Source of the DNA: Nitrospirota bacterium
Lineage (GTDB): Bacteria > Nitrospirota > Nitrospiria > SBBL01 > JAADHI01
Assembly (NCBI GenBank): GCA_029261195.1
Contig: JAJDBU010000072.1
Coordinates: 1-64,000 of the forward strand
Reading direction: 5' to 3'
DNA: 64,000 bases
Position 1 is the stretch's first letter. The number at the start of each line of letters is the position of its first letter. This document shows positions 8,762 to 17,071 of the stretch, piece after piece. The position numbers were made by a program, and so were the translations under genes. A model generated the notes under the pieces. The model saw nothing but the letters and a program-made list of their open reading frames with translations, ran no database searches and had not been told where the DNA came from.

Positions 8762-9397
8762 CTACACGCCTAAGGTGGATGGGTCCCAAATATATTTGTG
8801 GATCTGTAATTGAAGCCTGACAGGCAGATGATCTTTTAAAATAGACGCCGCCAATGTCCGGGGGTCCATCTCCCCGAAAACCGGAGAAAAATGGATAATT
8901 CGACCCAGCAAAAGCGGGTATCGCTTCAGCACTGCTTTGGCCCAATTGTAATCGGCCTGATCGGAAATGACAAATTTCAGTTCGTCCTGTGTTTTAAGAT
9001 GCTTCAGGTTATCCCAAAGCATGTGCTCTGCCATTCCGCTTCCGGGGCATTTGATATCAAGAATAATCGTTGCCCGTTGATCCACCCTGTCGATTAAAAT
9101 TGATCCGCTCGTTTCAAGCAAAACGCGATAGCCTTCGTCAAGCAAGGCTGTAATGAGTGTGAGGCTTTCCTTTTGGAGGAGCGGTTCACCTCCTGTGACT
9201 TCAAGCAGGTGACACCCGAAAGTCCTGACTGTGTTCAGGATTGAGAGGAGAGACTGATTTTCTCCCTCTTCAAAGGCATGAGCGGTGTCACACCAGCGGC
9301 AACGCAGGTTGCAGCCGCTTGTCCGCACAAAGACGCAGGGAAGACCTGCATAGCTCGATTCCCCCTGTATGCTTTGATAGATCTCATTGATTTTCAC
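8762..9397 (-). CDS. queE: 7-carboxy-7-deazaguanine synthase
   Basis: A 211-residue radical SAM enzyme that converts 6-carboxytetrahydropterin to 7-carboxy-7-deazaguanine, the ring contraction on the way to preQ0 and queuosine. The N-terminus YQSIQGESSYAGLPCVFVR is typical of QueE, followed by the CxxxCxxC cluster motif in SGCNLRCRWC and by VTGGEPLLQ. It starts with GTG at 9397, the only in-frame start that keeps the conserved N-terminus. No other queuosine gene is in the window. It sits upstream of pepA-nagZ with a 24-base gap. Confidence 0.93.
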   Translation of the reverse strand: MKINEIYQSIQGESSYAGLPCVFVRTSGCNLRCRWCDTAHAFEEGENQSLLSILNTVRTFGCHLLEVTGGEPLLQKESLTLITALLDEGYRVLLETSGSILIDRVDQRATIILDIKCPGSGMAEHMLWDNLKHLKTQDELKFVISDQADYNWAKAVLKRYPLLLGRIIHFSPVFGEMDPRTLAASILKDHLPVRLQLQIHKYIWDPSTLGV

Positions 9398-9482
9398 ACA
9401 AAGGTCGGTCCGTCCGCTCCCTGATTATCGGGGCGGATTCTAACAACTCGAAATCAAAGAGGTCAAGGTGAAGCAAGAGGGA

Positions 9483-9950
9483 TTAAAAGGGGTGTTTCAA
9501 GGAAGTCAGTCCGAGAAAAATAAGACCGACTAATAAGACAATCATATTGAGGATCATCGAAAAACCGTGCAAGCGACTAAACTGTTGCTGCTTTTCTTCT
9601 CGATCAGTGCCCTCTTCCGCTGCCCTCAAATCTGCTTTGAGTCGTCGAACTTTTGGTCCGATTCTGAATGCGGAGAAAAAGGTTAAGAGAGTCATCAGTC
9701 CGAGAGCGACCAGCCGCCAGTTGTCGGGCGGCGAACCTTCTGAAAGGAATAGAAGAGAGGCAATAGCAAAGACTCCACAAAAACTACCGATTTTATAATA
9801 TTGAGGAAAGATCTTTCCAACCACGTCGCCTGCCGTCTCACGCGGCAGCATTTTAAAAATTGCCGGTGCGGCAATAAACGAAAAAAAGATGATTGACCCA
9901 ATCCAGACTACAACCGATAAGAGATGGATAAAATGCAAAACTGAAACCAT
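9483..9950 (-). CDS. DUF4149/TMEM205-like membrane protein
   Basis: A 155-residue protein with four predicted membrane helices. The start HFIHLLSVVVWIGSIIFFSFIAAPAIF is the pattern of DUF4149 proteins, which also resembles copper-resistance CopD-type helices. A charged cytoplasmic-looking stretch (RRLKADLRAAEEGTDREEKQQ) precedes the last helix. The function of this family is not established. It stands between queE and a REP-like repeat with no obvious functional partner. Confidence 0.75.
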   Translation of the reverse strand: MVSVLHFIHLLSVVVWIGSIIFFSFIAAPAIFKMLPRETAGDVVGKIFPQYYKIGSFCGVFAIASLLFLSEGSPPDNWRLVALGLMTLLTFFSAFRIGPKVRRLKADLRAAEEGTDREEKQQQFSRLHGFSMILNMIVLLVGLIFLGLTSLKHPF

Positions 9951-10051
9951 GCCGACTACCCTTAAGGAGAAAAACAGATAGTGACATAGCGCTTTGATGG
10001 AATCAAACGACCGGGAATAGACCCGAGCAAAAGATCAAGACCTCAGCAAAC

Positions 10052-10084
10052 CGTCATTCCGGCATGTTTTAGGCCGGAATGACG
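10052..10084. repeat. REP-like palindromic intergenic repeat, copy 2
   Basis: A near-perfect palindrome CGTCATTCCGGC...GCCGGAATGACG with a short T-rich loop, between clpX and the DUF4149 gene. Its arms match the outer arms of the copies at 5982 and 59942. It lies just beyond the clpX stop codon and could also stabilise the 3' end of that transcript. Confidence 0.75.
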
Positions 10085-10110
10085 CTATTAGGGATACACA
10101 AACTCCTCCC

Positions 10111-11217
10111 TCAAACCGCCTCTTCCCCTTCTTCAGAAAATTTTGGATGCAGTAACTTTTGCACCATCTCTTCATCGACATGACATGCGTTACCTGTGGC
10201 ATTTTCCGGCAACTCGTACATGAGGTCGAGCAGGATTTCTTCGAGAATCGACCGCAAGCCCCTTGCCCCCGTGCCTAAGGCAATCGACTCTTTTGCAATC
10301 GCAACGAGGGCTTCTCCTGAAAATTGGAGTTTCATCCCTTCAAGTTCAAAGAGCTGTTCATACTGTTTGATGATCGCATTTTTGGGTTTTGTTAAGATGT
10401 GAACCAGGTCATTTACGCGCAACCGGTTCAAGGGGGCGATGATCGGGAGACGGCCGATAAACTCCGGGATCATTCCGAACCTCAGCAGATCCTCCGGCAA
10501 AATCCGGGTATTCTTAATTTCCTGCAAGGCACTCATACTGCCGAAACCGATTGTTTTGTTCTTAATGCGTTGCGCAACGATGGCTTCAATCCCTTCAAAG
10601 GCGCCCCCGCAAATAAACAAAATATTTCGTGTATTGACCGGGATCAATTTTTCATGTGGATGTTTTCTCCCGCCATGCGGCGGCACATTCACCACCGTCC
10701 CTTCGATCATCTTCAGAAGGGCCTGCTGCACCCCCTCACCTGAGACATCCCGCGTAAGAGAAGGGCTCTCATCCTTGCGGCCTGCCTTGTCGATTTCGTC
10801 AATGTAGATAATGCCCTGTTCACATTTTTCGACATTGCCGTCAGCCGACTGTAGCAGCCTTAAAACCACATTTTCGACATCCTCCCCGACATAGCCGGAC
10901 TGCGTCAGTGTCGTCGCATCTGAAATTGAAAGGGGCACCCCGACGAAACGCGCCAGGGTCTCCGCAAAAAGCGTTTTCCCCGTTCCCGTCGGACCAATCA
11001 AGAGGACATTGCCTTTCTGCATTGTTAACATCGGGTCTTTCTGCTTAAGGAAAACCCGTTTATAATGATTGTAAACAGCAACCGAAAGGGTCTTTTTTGC
11101 GCGCTCCTGACCGACAATATATTCATCCAGGTAGGCCTTGATCTTAGGCGGCCTTGGTAGGTTCCGTTTGGGCACTTCTTCGTTTTGACTGTTGTTTTGC
11201 CTGCCGTAGTCAAACAT
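10111..11217 (-). CDS. clpX: ClpX-type AAA+ unfoldase lacking the N-terminal zinc domain
   Basis: A 368-residue AAA+ ATPase closely matching the ClpX core: [16 protein letters not shown], Walker A GPTGTGKT (75-82), pore loop GYVGED (108-113), Walker B IIYIDEID (136-143), [13 protein letters not shown], the IGFG loop that docks on ClpP, and sensor-2 GARGLRSI. ClpX proteins are usually about 410-430 residues with an N-terminal Cys4 zinc-binding domain for adaptors. Here the protein starts [18 protein letters not shown] and has no such domain. The start is firm: an AAGGAG box precedes it and the stop codon of the upstream gene lies in the same frame 15 bases before. No clpP is adjacent, so this could be a second, specialised ClpX. 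Confidence 0.88.
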   Translation of the reverse strand: MFDYGRQNNSQNEEVPKRNLPRPPKIKAYLDEYIVGQERAKKTLSVAVYNHYKRVFLKQKDPMLTMQKGNVLLIGPTGTGKTLFAETLARFVGVPLSISDATTLTQSGYVGEDVENVVLRLLQSADGNVEKCEQGIIYIDEIDKAGRKDESPSLTRDVSGEGVQQALLKMIEGTVVNVPPHGGRKHPHEKLIPVNTRNILFICGGAFEGIEAIVAQRIKNKTIGFGSMSALQEIKNTRILPEDLLRFGMIPEFIGRLPIIAPLNRLRVNDLVHILTKPKNAIIKQYEQLFELEGMKLQFSGEALVAIAKESIALGTGARGLRSILEEILLDLMYELPENATGNACHVDEEMVQKLLHPKFSEEGEEAV

Positions 11218-11232
11218 CTCCCGACTCCTTTT

Positions 11233-11739
11233 CTAGCCCACAGGGCTGAAGCGCTTCCTGCTGCGTCGTGCCTGTCTATAAATATCCAGGCCTTTCTGTA
11301 CCCTTGCCTCGTGTGCCTTGTAAGACCTGGACAGAAAAATAAAGCGACTCAGTACTTTGGAATCTGTCGCCTTGAGAAGCGATTTAAAAAGGCGGTTATC
11401 GCATGCCTCAATAGACACCAGAATTTCCAGCGCCTCTGCCTCACTCACCCCATCTGCTATCTTTTGATCACACTCTGCGAGCAGTTGATCAATCTCCTTT
11501 CGCGTTTCGAGATCGATTTCAACAGGTTTTTTGACACGGGTCCCGGTCTGCAGCAGCGCTTTTTCGATTAAAAGCAATGCGGCGTGATCCGACTCGTCCT
11601 GCGCCAGATTTTCCCACAAGGCCGTTCGCTCCTGATGGTTGCCCCCAAACGATAGTACCTGTGTTGCAATCTGCTCATAGATATGAGCAATCCGCTTTTC
11701 CAGCCCGATCTGATAATCCAGCGTCCCTTCCGTGTTCAT
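11233..11739 (-). CDS. Ferritin-like/rubrerythrin-type helical protein
   Basis: About 168 residues from the ATG at 11739, preceded by GGGAGGG; the longer ORF-track start has no such site. The sequence is nearly all helix and carries ERTALWENLAQDESDHAALL, an ExxH-type pattern like the metal-binding helices of ferritin-like four-helix proteins, with another Glu-rich helix around EAEALEILVSIEACDN. It may bind a di-iron centre, but the ligand set is incomplete by eye. The stop lies 15 bases before clpX, so the two are co-transcribed; the protein could be an adaptor or a substrate of that zinc-domain-less ClpX, which is inference only. Confidence 0.6.
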   Translation of the reverse strand: MNTEGTLDYQIGLEKRIAHIYEQIATQVLSFGGNHQERTALWENLAQDESDHAALLLIEKALLQTGTRVKKPVEIDLETRKEIDQLLAECDQKIADGVSEAEALEILVSIEACDNRLFKSLLKATDSKVLSRFIFLSRSYKAHEARVQKGLDIYRQARRSRKRFSPVG

Positions 11740-11799
11740 AAAATCCCTCCCTGGCCTTCTTTGTCGTTTCGACTGAATGAGAACACCTGCAGACACCGC

Positions 11800-12405
11800 C
11801 TAAAACCCGCTCACTTTTTTGAGCGGCTCCAAGACAAAGTGGTTGACTGAGGGAAGGACTATGTGAATGTAGTCTTGATATCGCATCTCAATCACCACCC
11901 GGTGAGTCCCTGCGGCAAAAAAGATCACAGGCTCATGGGCCAGTGAAGCGTCGCAATAAACCGGCAGGCCATAAAATCCGCCGAAGGGCGGCATCGCCCC
12001 CGCTTCGCAGTCGGGAAAACGCTTGCTCATCGTCTCTTCATCTTCCAAAGTCACCTTCCTTTTGCCGGTGACTTCGGCAAAACGTTTCAAATCAATCTGG
12101 CGATGAGAAGGCAGCACAGCCATGACATCTTCATTAAAACTTTTTACGATGACGACCTTCACCACTTTCCGTCCCGGAACATGGATGGATTCCGCCAACT
12201 CAGAGGCCGTATACACCGCCTCATGAGAAATCACCCGATAGGGAATGCTCTCTCTCTTAAAAAGCACCTTCAAACGCGCAAGAATTAAAGGCGCTTTTTC
12301 CTGCCGTTCATTTGGACTCCTTATATAACTCCTGGTTCTATTCTGTTCACCTTGATTCTTCTTTGCTTGACTCTTCTTGGCTCGATTCATGCTCGCAAGA
12401 CGCAT
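11800..12405 (-). CDS. YbaK/aminoacyl-tRNA deacylase-type protein
   Basis: About 201 residues from the ATG at 12405, chosen because GAGGAGGG precedes it; the ORF-track start is 32 codons upstream inside a hairpin region. After a basic, low-complexity N-terminal stretch of about 50 residues the rest is a YbaK/ProX-like editing domain: IPYRVISHEAVYTASELAE, the Lys-containing VVKVVIVK strand, and GAMPPFGGFYGLPVYCD, the family pocket. Free-standing members hydrolyse mischarged tRNA such as Ala- or Cys-tRNAPro. The precise substrate cannot be told from sequence. It is followed by the ferritin-like gene and clpX. Confidence 0.8.
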   Translation of the reverse strand: MRLASMNRAKKSQAKKNQGEQNRTRSYIRSPNERQEKAPLILARLKVLFKRESIPYRVISHEAVYTASELAESIHVPGRKVVKVVIVKSFNEDVMAVLPSHRQIDLKRFAEVTGKRKVTLEDEETMSKRFPDCEAGAMPPFGGFYGLPVYCDASLAHEPVIFFAAGTHRVVIEMRYQDYIHIVLPSVNHFVLEPLKKVSGF

Positions 12406-12466
12406 CGTCCTACCCTCCTCTCTCTGTAACAAACCCTCTGCAATAAACTGTTGCGTAACGATTGGA

Positions 12467-12499
12467 GTCCATCCCGCTTTTCTGCAAAGCGGGATGGAC
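12467..12499. repeat. 14-bp perfect inverted repeat (stem-loop)
   Basis: GTCCATCCCGCTTT and AAAGCGGGATGGAC flank a 5-base loop, giving a very stable hairpin between the unknown gene ending at 12528 and the YbaK-type gene. On the minus strand no T-run follows, so it is not a textbook terminator for the upstream gene; on the plus strand A residues follow. It may be a processing or attenuation hairpin. Confidence 0.7.
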
Positions 12500-12527
12500 A
12501 AAAGTGATCACCGGAACTAAAAGCCGA

Positions 12528-13052
12528 TTAAGCGGCCCTCTGGTAAGCCCAGGCAGTCTCTTGAATCTCTTCCGGATGGTGGACATCGAAGGCATTCCGA
12601 GCCATGAGATAGCCCACGAAAAGAAAGGACAGAATGGCCCCAAGCCCGTATTCGAAGAACCCTCCCCATCCAGTGGAAACGCCTGCACCGCTCCGCGTAC
12701 CGCCCGTCTTGATCACATCCAGTGCCGGCGGTAAAATTTCCGTCATCGGCATCCCCGTTTCAGCAGCGATAAGGCTCATCGCAAGCCTGAAATTCTGCTC
12801 AGTCTCAAAGGCTCTCGCAGAGCGAAGCAAGTCGAACAGCTCTACGGGAATCACTTCGGTACTTTTGCCTTCAAGCGTGTCGAAAGCCATCTGAGCCATC
12901 ATTTCTCCAGCCAGGCTGATCTGATTGGCCCGGGCTTCCGGCGGGATCTCTGCCGCTTCTGTCGGCATAACCGTCAAAAATAAAGCCAGGCCAAAAAAAG
13001 CCAGGCCCATAGACACCGCAAGCATTCCTTTTATTTTTCTTGTCGTATACAT
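12528..13052 (-). CDS. Unknown exported protein with a C-terminal membrane anchor
   Basis: A 174-residue protein I do not recognise. It has an N-terminal signal (about residues 8-33, ending TEAAEIPP), a helical soluble part of about 85 residues rich in Glu and Ala, a Gly-rich turn (GGTRSGAGVSTGWGG) and a single C-terminal membrane helix (LGAILSFLFVGYLMA), with a short tail. This implies a periplasmic domain held by a C-terminal anchor. An AGGGGGG box lies before the ATG. The zinc-ribbon mini-protein is immediately upstream. Confidence 0.65.
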   Translation of the reverse strand: MYTTRKIKGMLAVSMGLAFFGLALFLTVMPTEAAEIPPEARANQISLAGEMMAQMAFDTLEGKSTEVIPVELFDLLRSARAFETEQNFRLAMSLIAAETGMPMTEILPPALDVIKTGGTRSGAGVSTGWGGFFEYGLGAILSFLFVGYLMARNAFDVHHPEEIQETAWAYQRAA

Positions 13053-13109
13053 AACAATAACCCCCCTAAGCGTTATGTTTGTGTGAAACCTTCCCCCTGA
13101 AAATGCTGT

Positions 13110-13343
13110 TCAAGAGAGAAAGCACTTCTTTGCCGGAAACCGGGTCGCATGTTCCTTCGGTCTCCCGCCTCGAATCCGATTGATCCGTATCAGGGAGTCG
13201 ATGACCTCTCCGCAGGAGACACAACGCCAGCCCTTGTAACGCCAGCAACCGGCGATGCCCGCCTTCCCTGCAAACCATTCAAAGGTCATCCGTCCGCCGC
13301 AACGCCCACAAACCGCTTCTCTTTTCTTCGCTTCACTCCGCAT
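13110..13343 (-). CDS. Small CxxC zinc-ribbon protein
   Basis: A 77-residue protein with a zinc-ribbon layout: CGRCGGRM near the start, about 20 residues, then RCVSCGEVID. The shape matches a group of short single-ribbon proteins that I recall from Nitrospira-like genomes, usually annotated as hypothetical. The four cysteines should hold one zinc. The two overlapping minus-strand ORFs here are alternative frames; only this one has the paired CxxC. Function unknown. Confidence 0.65.
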   Translation of the reverse strand: MRSEAKKREAVCGRCGGRMTFEWFAGKAGIAGCWRYKGWRCVSCGEVIDSLIRINRIRGGRPKEHATRFPAKKCFLS

Positions 13344-13602
13344 GGCCCGGACCCGGAATCCCTAAAAGTATGTACCCCCATAGAGAGCAAAGAGAGTGCC
13401 GTGGACGCACTAAAGCTAAAATGAAAACTTATGTTAAATATCAAGGGTTTAAGATGTAAGAATGCACAGTGAAGGCACATAATATGTGGCATTATGCCCC
13501 GGTTCGGGGAGAAAACAGACCTCTGGAGGCTATGCTTGAATGTGTATAGGGTAAATGATATGTTTGGCTTCGAATTCGTAAAAGGGAGGGATCTTGAGCG
13601 GT

Positions 13603-15138
13603 ATGTTTCTCATGAATAAAGCGATTTTTTTCGCAAGCATCTTTGCGATACTGATTATACCGACCGAGCGACTCTATGCCGAAGTGCTTGCCAAAGTCCT
13701 GCCCGCAATGCCCCTTTCCCTCGCAGAGGCGATTGAGCAGAGCCTTGAAAATAATGTCGATATTCACATTGAACGAGAAAACATTCGACGACAGGGCTTT
13801 GCGCTTTTTTTGGAAAAAGCAAAATTTGATGCGACGCTGAGTCTCGACGCACGAAGCAATCGAAGCGTTCGCAGTTCCACCTCCGGTATTGAAACGGGCC
13901 CTTCCGGCACAAGCCGAATCATTCGTGAAAACCAGCAGATCAATGCCGGACTCAATCAGCGTTTTCCCTGGGGCGGGGATTATGATCTGACGCTGGGACA
14001 GTTCCGTTCGAAGGCAAGTTTCCAGACAGTCAACCCGACTCTGAGCAGCAATCTCATTTTTTCTTTCACTCAGCCCCTGCTCCAGGGCTACGGGAAAGAG
14101 ATCAACGAAACACCCCTGCGCATCGCGCAAACCTCAGAGCGTATTTCACAAGCCGCCTTTCAGTCACAGCTTATGGCGATCATCCTGGAAGTGGGCGTCG
14201 CCTATTGGGATCTTGTTTTTCAGCTCAACAATCTCGAAGTCGCACAACAGACCGGCCAATCAGCCGCACAAGTACTGGATGCCATTCGGGAAAAAGTAAA
14301 AATCGGCCTGCTTGCACCGATTGAAATCCTGGTCGCAGAATCAGCCCTTGCCGCTCGGGAAGAAGCCATTGTCATCGCCAAAAAAGACGTGCAGGATACC
14401 GAAGACAAACTCCGCCTTTTGATGAACCTACCGGAACAATCTCTACTGAAGCCCCCGGCACTCCATCCCAGCGATCAAGCGACCACAAGCAGGGAGGCCA
14501 TTGACGAAGAGGCCTTGCTCCGTTGGGCGATTTCTCAGCGACCGGAATTGAAGGAGAAGCAACTCCTGCTTGATAACTTGAGTTTATCGGTCAAACTGGC
14601 GGAAGACCGTCTCGCCCCCTCGCTCGACCTTGTTGGCAATGTCGGCTTAAACGGTCTTGGCAGCAATTTCCCCAATCAAACAGAGCAGCTCAGTTCCGGC
14701 AGTTTCTATCAATGGGAAGCCGGCCTCGTCCTGTCTCTTCCTATTGGAAACCGTGAAGCCAGGGCAAGGCTTCAAATAGAAAAAGTTGCACTTAAGCAAG
14801 AAATACTGGAGCGAAAAAAACAGGTTCAGACGATTTTAAAAGAGACAAAAGAAGGTCTTCGACGCGTCAGTACCGATTTCAGGCGGATTGCAAGTACAGG
14901 GCGAGCACAGCGTCTCGCCGAAGAAAAACTTAAGTCCGGAAACGAACGCTTTGATCTTGGTCTCCTCAGCAGCCACGACCTCCTTGAGTTTCAAGATGAC
15001 TTGGCTGGAGCAAAAGGAAAAGCTCTCAAAGCCCTCACCGACTATAATAAATCCCTGATCAACCTTGAAAAGGTCAGTGGCAGACTCTTGAGTCGCTACG
15101 GCATCAAGACGGTCTCGCCGGAGGCCTTGCTGCACTAA
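13603..15138 (+). CDS. TolC-family outer-membrane efflux protein
   Basis: About 511 residues from the ATG at 13603, 12 bases after GGGAGGG; the ORF track starts 3 codons earlier at TTG. After a signal segment (MNKAIFFASIFAILIIPTERLYA) the protein shows the duplicated TolC pattern: PLSLAEAIEQSLENN at the start of the first half, coiled-coil helices, a SFTQPLLQGYGKEINETPL strand region, and a second half with GLVLSLPIGNREARARLQ. TolC trimers form the outer-membrane duct of tripartite exporters or type I secretion. No adaptor or pump gene is adjacent; the next gene is an antiporter, so its partners must be encoded elsewhere. Confidence 0.88.
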   Translation: MFLMNKAIFFASIFAILIIPTERLYAEVLAKVLPAMPLSLAEAIEQSLENNVDIHIERENIRRQGFALFLEKAKFDATLSLDARSNRSVRSSTSGIETGPSGTSRIIRENQQINAGLNQRFPWGGDYDLTLGQFRSKASFQTVNPTLSSNLIFSFTQPLLQGYGKEINETPLRIAQTSERISQAAFQSQLMAIILEVGVAYWDLVFQLNNLEVAQQTGQSAAQVLDAIREKVKIGLLAPIEILVAESALAAREEAIVIAKKDVQDTEDKLRLLMNLPEQSLLKPPALHPSDQATTSREAIDEEALLRWAISQRPELKEKQLLLDNLSLSVKLAEDRLAPSLDLVGNVGLNGLGSNFPNQTEQLSSGSFYQWEAGLVLSLPIGNREARARLQIEKVALKQEILERKKQVQTILKETKEGLRRVSTDFRRIASTGRAQRLAEEKLKSGNERFDLGLLSSHDLLEFQDDLAGAKGKALKALTDYNKSLINLEKVSGRLLSRYGIKTVSPEALLH

Positions 15139-15156
15139 TGCTTGAATCGTAAGCCA

Positions 15157-16470
15157 ATGACGCTCTTTCAATATTACCAGGAAACACTTGCAGTGATCGC
15201 AGGCTTCGCACTGGTCGCCTTAGCCTCAAAAGAGATCGGGCGCTTCTTTGTAAAAATCAAACTGCCCCTGGTCAGCGGTTTTTTATTTACAGGCATCCTG
15301 GCCGGACCTTCCGTACTGGAACTTCTGCCGGTTGAAGCAGCAAGCGGTTTACGCTTTGTGGATGAAATCTCACTTGCGTTCATTGCTTTTGCCGCCGGAA
15401 GCGAACTCCACATGAAAAAATTACGTGGTCGATTAAGGAGCATTATCTGTACAATTTCCGGGCTCGTTGTCATCACATTTATCCTCGGAAGTGTGACCAT
15501 GTTCATGCTGTGTGATTTTATCCCCTTCACCAAAGATATGCCGGTGGCAAGCCGCATCGCGATCTCTATTCTATCTGGAGTCATCCTTGTTGCACGCTCT
15601 CCCTCCTCCGCCATTGCGGTGATTCATGAACTCCGGGCACGGGGGCCCTTCACACAGACCATATTGGGCGTTACAGTATTGGGAGATATTGTCGTCATTA
15701 TTTTCTTTGCGGTGAACTCTTCAATTGCCGATGGGCTTTTGACCCAAATGGGGTTCAACTTCGGTTTCATACTTGTGGTCTTGGCAGAGCTATTGGTTTC
15801 CTTAGCTATCGGACTATTCATTGGACGGCTTCTGCAAGTCATCATCTCCCAAAAATTTGCTCGATCCCTAACTACGCTCCTGGTCTTACTTTTCGGTTAT
15901 AGCGTGTTTTTCCTGAGCGATTTTGTTCAACACCAGAGTCAAGCACGTTTGAGTTTTGAAATTTTATTAGAACCTCTGCTCATCTGCATGGTCGCAGGTT
16001 ATTTATTAACCAACCACAGCAAGTATCGTCACGAATTCATGACGATACTGCATAATATCGGACCACCCATTTACACAGCCTTTTTCACTCTCACCGGAGC
16101 CTCACTGCTCTTGGGTGATTTGGCCGACACAGGGCTGGTTGCGCTTGCGCTCTTTGGTGTTCGCCTGATCGGCATCATGCTGGGTGCCTTTGCGGGTGGG
16201 GCAGTGGCCGGAGATCCGATGTCGCATAACAGGGTGAGTTGGATGGCCTATATTACGCAAGCTGGAATTAGTCTCGCTTTGGCAAAAGACGTTGCAGTCG
16301 CATTTCCAGAGTGGGGGAGCGCCTTCGCCAGCCTGATGATTTCCGTCATCGTACTTAACCAGATTGTCGGTCCCCCGTTTTTCAAGTGGGCGATCCACCT
16401 GGCCGGGGAAGTGCGGCCTCATGGTGATGAAGACGATCACCTGGTCTTTAAACTGCCTTCGACTTTGTGA
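15157..16470 (+). CDS. CPA2-family cation/proton antiporter
   Basis: About 437 residues from the ATG at 15157; a TTG at 15142, 4 bases after the tolC-like stop, is the alternative and neither has a strong ribosome site. There are 11-13 hydrophobic helices. LPLVSGFLFTGILAGPSVLELLP is the typical early CPA2 helix pair and GDIVVIIFFAVNSS carries the conserved acidic residue of the ion path. KefB/RosB-type regulatory domains (TrkA-N) are absent. Likely exchanges Na+ or K+ for protons; the ion cannot be told. Close spacing suggests co-transcription with the TolC-like gene. Confidence 0.85.
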   Translation: MTLFQYYQETLAVIAGFALVALASKEIGRFFVKIKLPLVSGFLFTGILAGPSVLELLPVEAASGLRFVDEISLAFIAFAAGSELHMKKLRGRLRSIICTISGLVVITFILGSVTMFMLCDFIPFTKDMPVASRIAISILSGVILVARSPSSAIAVIHELRARGPFTQTILGVTVLGDIVVIIFFAVNSSIADGLLTQMGFNFGFILVVLAELLVSLAIGLFIGRLLQVIISQKFARSLTTLLVLLFGYSVFFLSDFVQHQSQARLSFEILLEPLLICMVAGYLLTNHSKYRHEFMTILHNIGPPIYTAFFTLTGASLLLGDLADTGLVALALFGVRLIGIMLGAFAGGAVAGDPMSHNRVSWMAYITQAGISLALAKDVAVAFPEWGSAFASLMISVIVLNQIVGPPFFKWAIHLAGEVRPHGDEDDHLVFKLPSTL

Positions 16471-16574
16471 AGCGGTTTCAAGCTACTTTTTCAAAAAGAG
16501 GGAAGGCACAACCGGGAAGCGCAGCATTCAGGCGTCTCTTTGGCGACTCTCCTTGTTCGTCGTTTTCAGTCTTG

Positions 16575-16988
16575 TCAATGGCTGACAACCAAAAGGCCTT
16601 CCATGCCAAGGGCTCGATGGCCCTCCAGAATACAGAAATATCCATACCCACCTGTTTTAAATGGAACAAAGGTCATCACGGTTTTGCTTCCTTTTTCAGA
16701 AACCTCTTCTGATGTGATAAAAAAGCTAGGCAATGTAATATGGTGATTGAGCCCGTCATCATTGATCAAGGTAATCTTGACGACATCCCATGCCCGCACG
16801 GGGAGAGTTGGATTCACGACACCATCAATTTTTCCACCCACTCCGACAAAGAGTCGCCTTTCTCCCTCCATCACTGTCTTGAGCGTAAAGAATGAAACAG
16901 GATGATCCTGATCGGATGTTTCTGCCTCCGCTTTTCCACCTACAAAAAATATCACCACAATAAACAAAAATACTATTTGAGTTTTCAC
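16575..16988 (-). CDS. Exported cupredoxin-like electron carrier
   Basis: A 137-residue protein starting with GTG at 16988, supported by AAGGAGG eight bases upstream. A signal peptide (residues 1-22, ending KAEAE) directs it to the periplasm. The C-terminal half has the ligand order of a type 1 blue-copper site: NHHITLP (His), then YFCILEGHRALGMEG with Cys, His and Met. It is therefore probably a mobile copper electron carrier. It is the last gene of the cytochrome b-c unit and could accept or donate electrons for that complex; plain structural cupredoxin domains without redox role are the alternative. Confidence 0.8.
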   Translation of the reverse strand: MKTQIVFLFIVVIFFVGGKAEAETSDQDHPVSFFTLKTVMEGERRLFVGVGGKIDGVVNPTLPVRAWDVVKITLINDDGLNHHITLPSFFITSEEVSEKGSKTVMTFVPFKTGGYGYFCILEGHRALGMEGLLVVSH

Positions 16989-17071
16989 GGCATGTTCCTC
17001 CTTTCATATTGTTGTGATTCATTCAAACACAAATTTTTCAAGCATTTACAAATAGATGACAGTACTTCACT

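Noticed and set aside
13492-14130. 212-codon minus-strand ORF opposite the TolC-like gene
   Set aside because: It lies wholly antisense to a well-supported gene, shows no family motif and has no ribosome site; it is a shadow frame.
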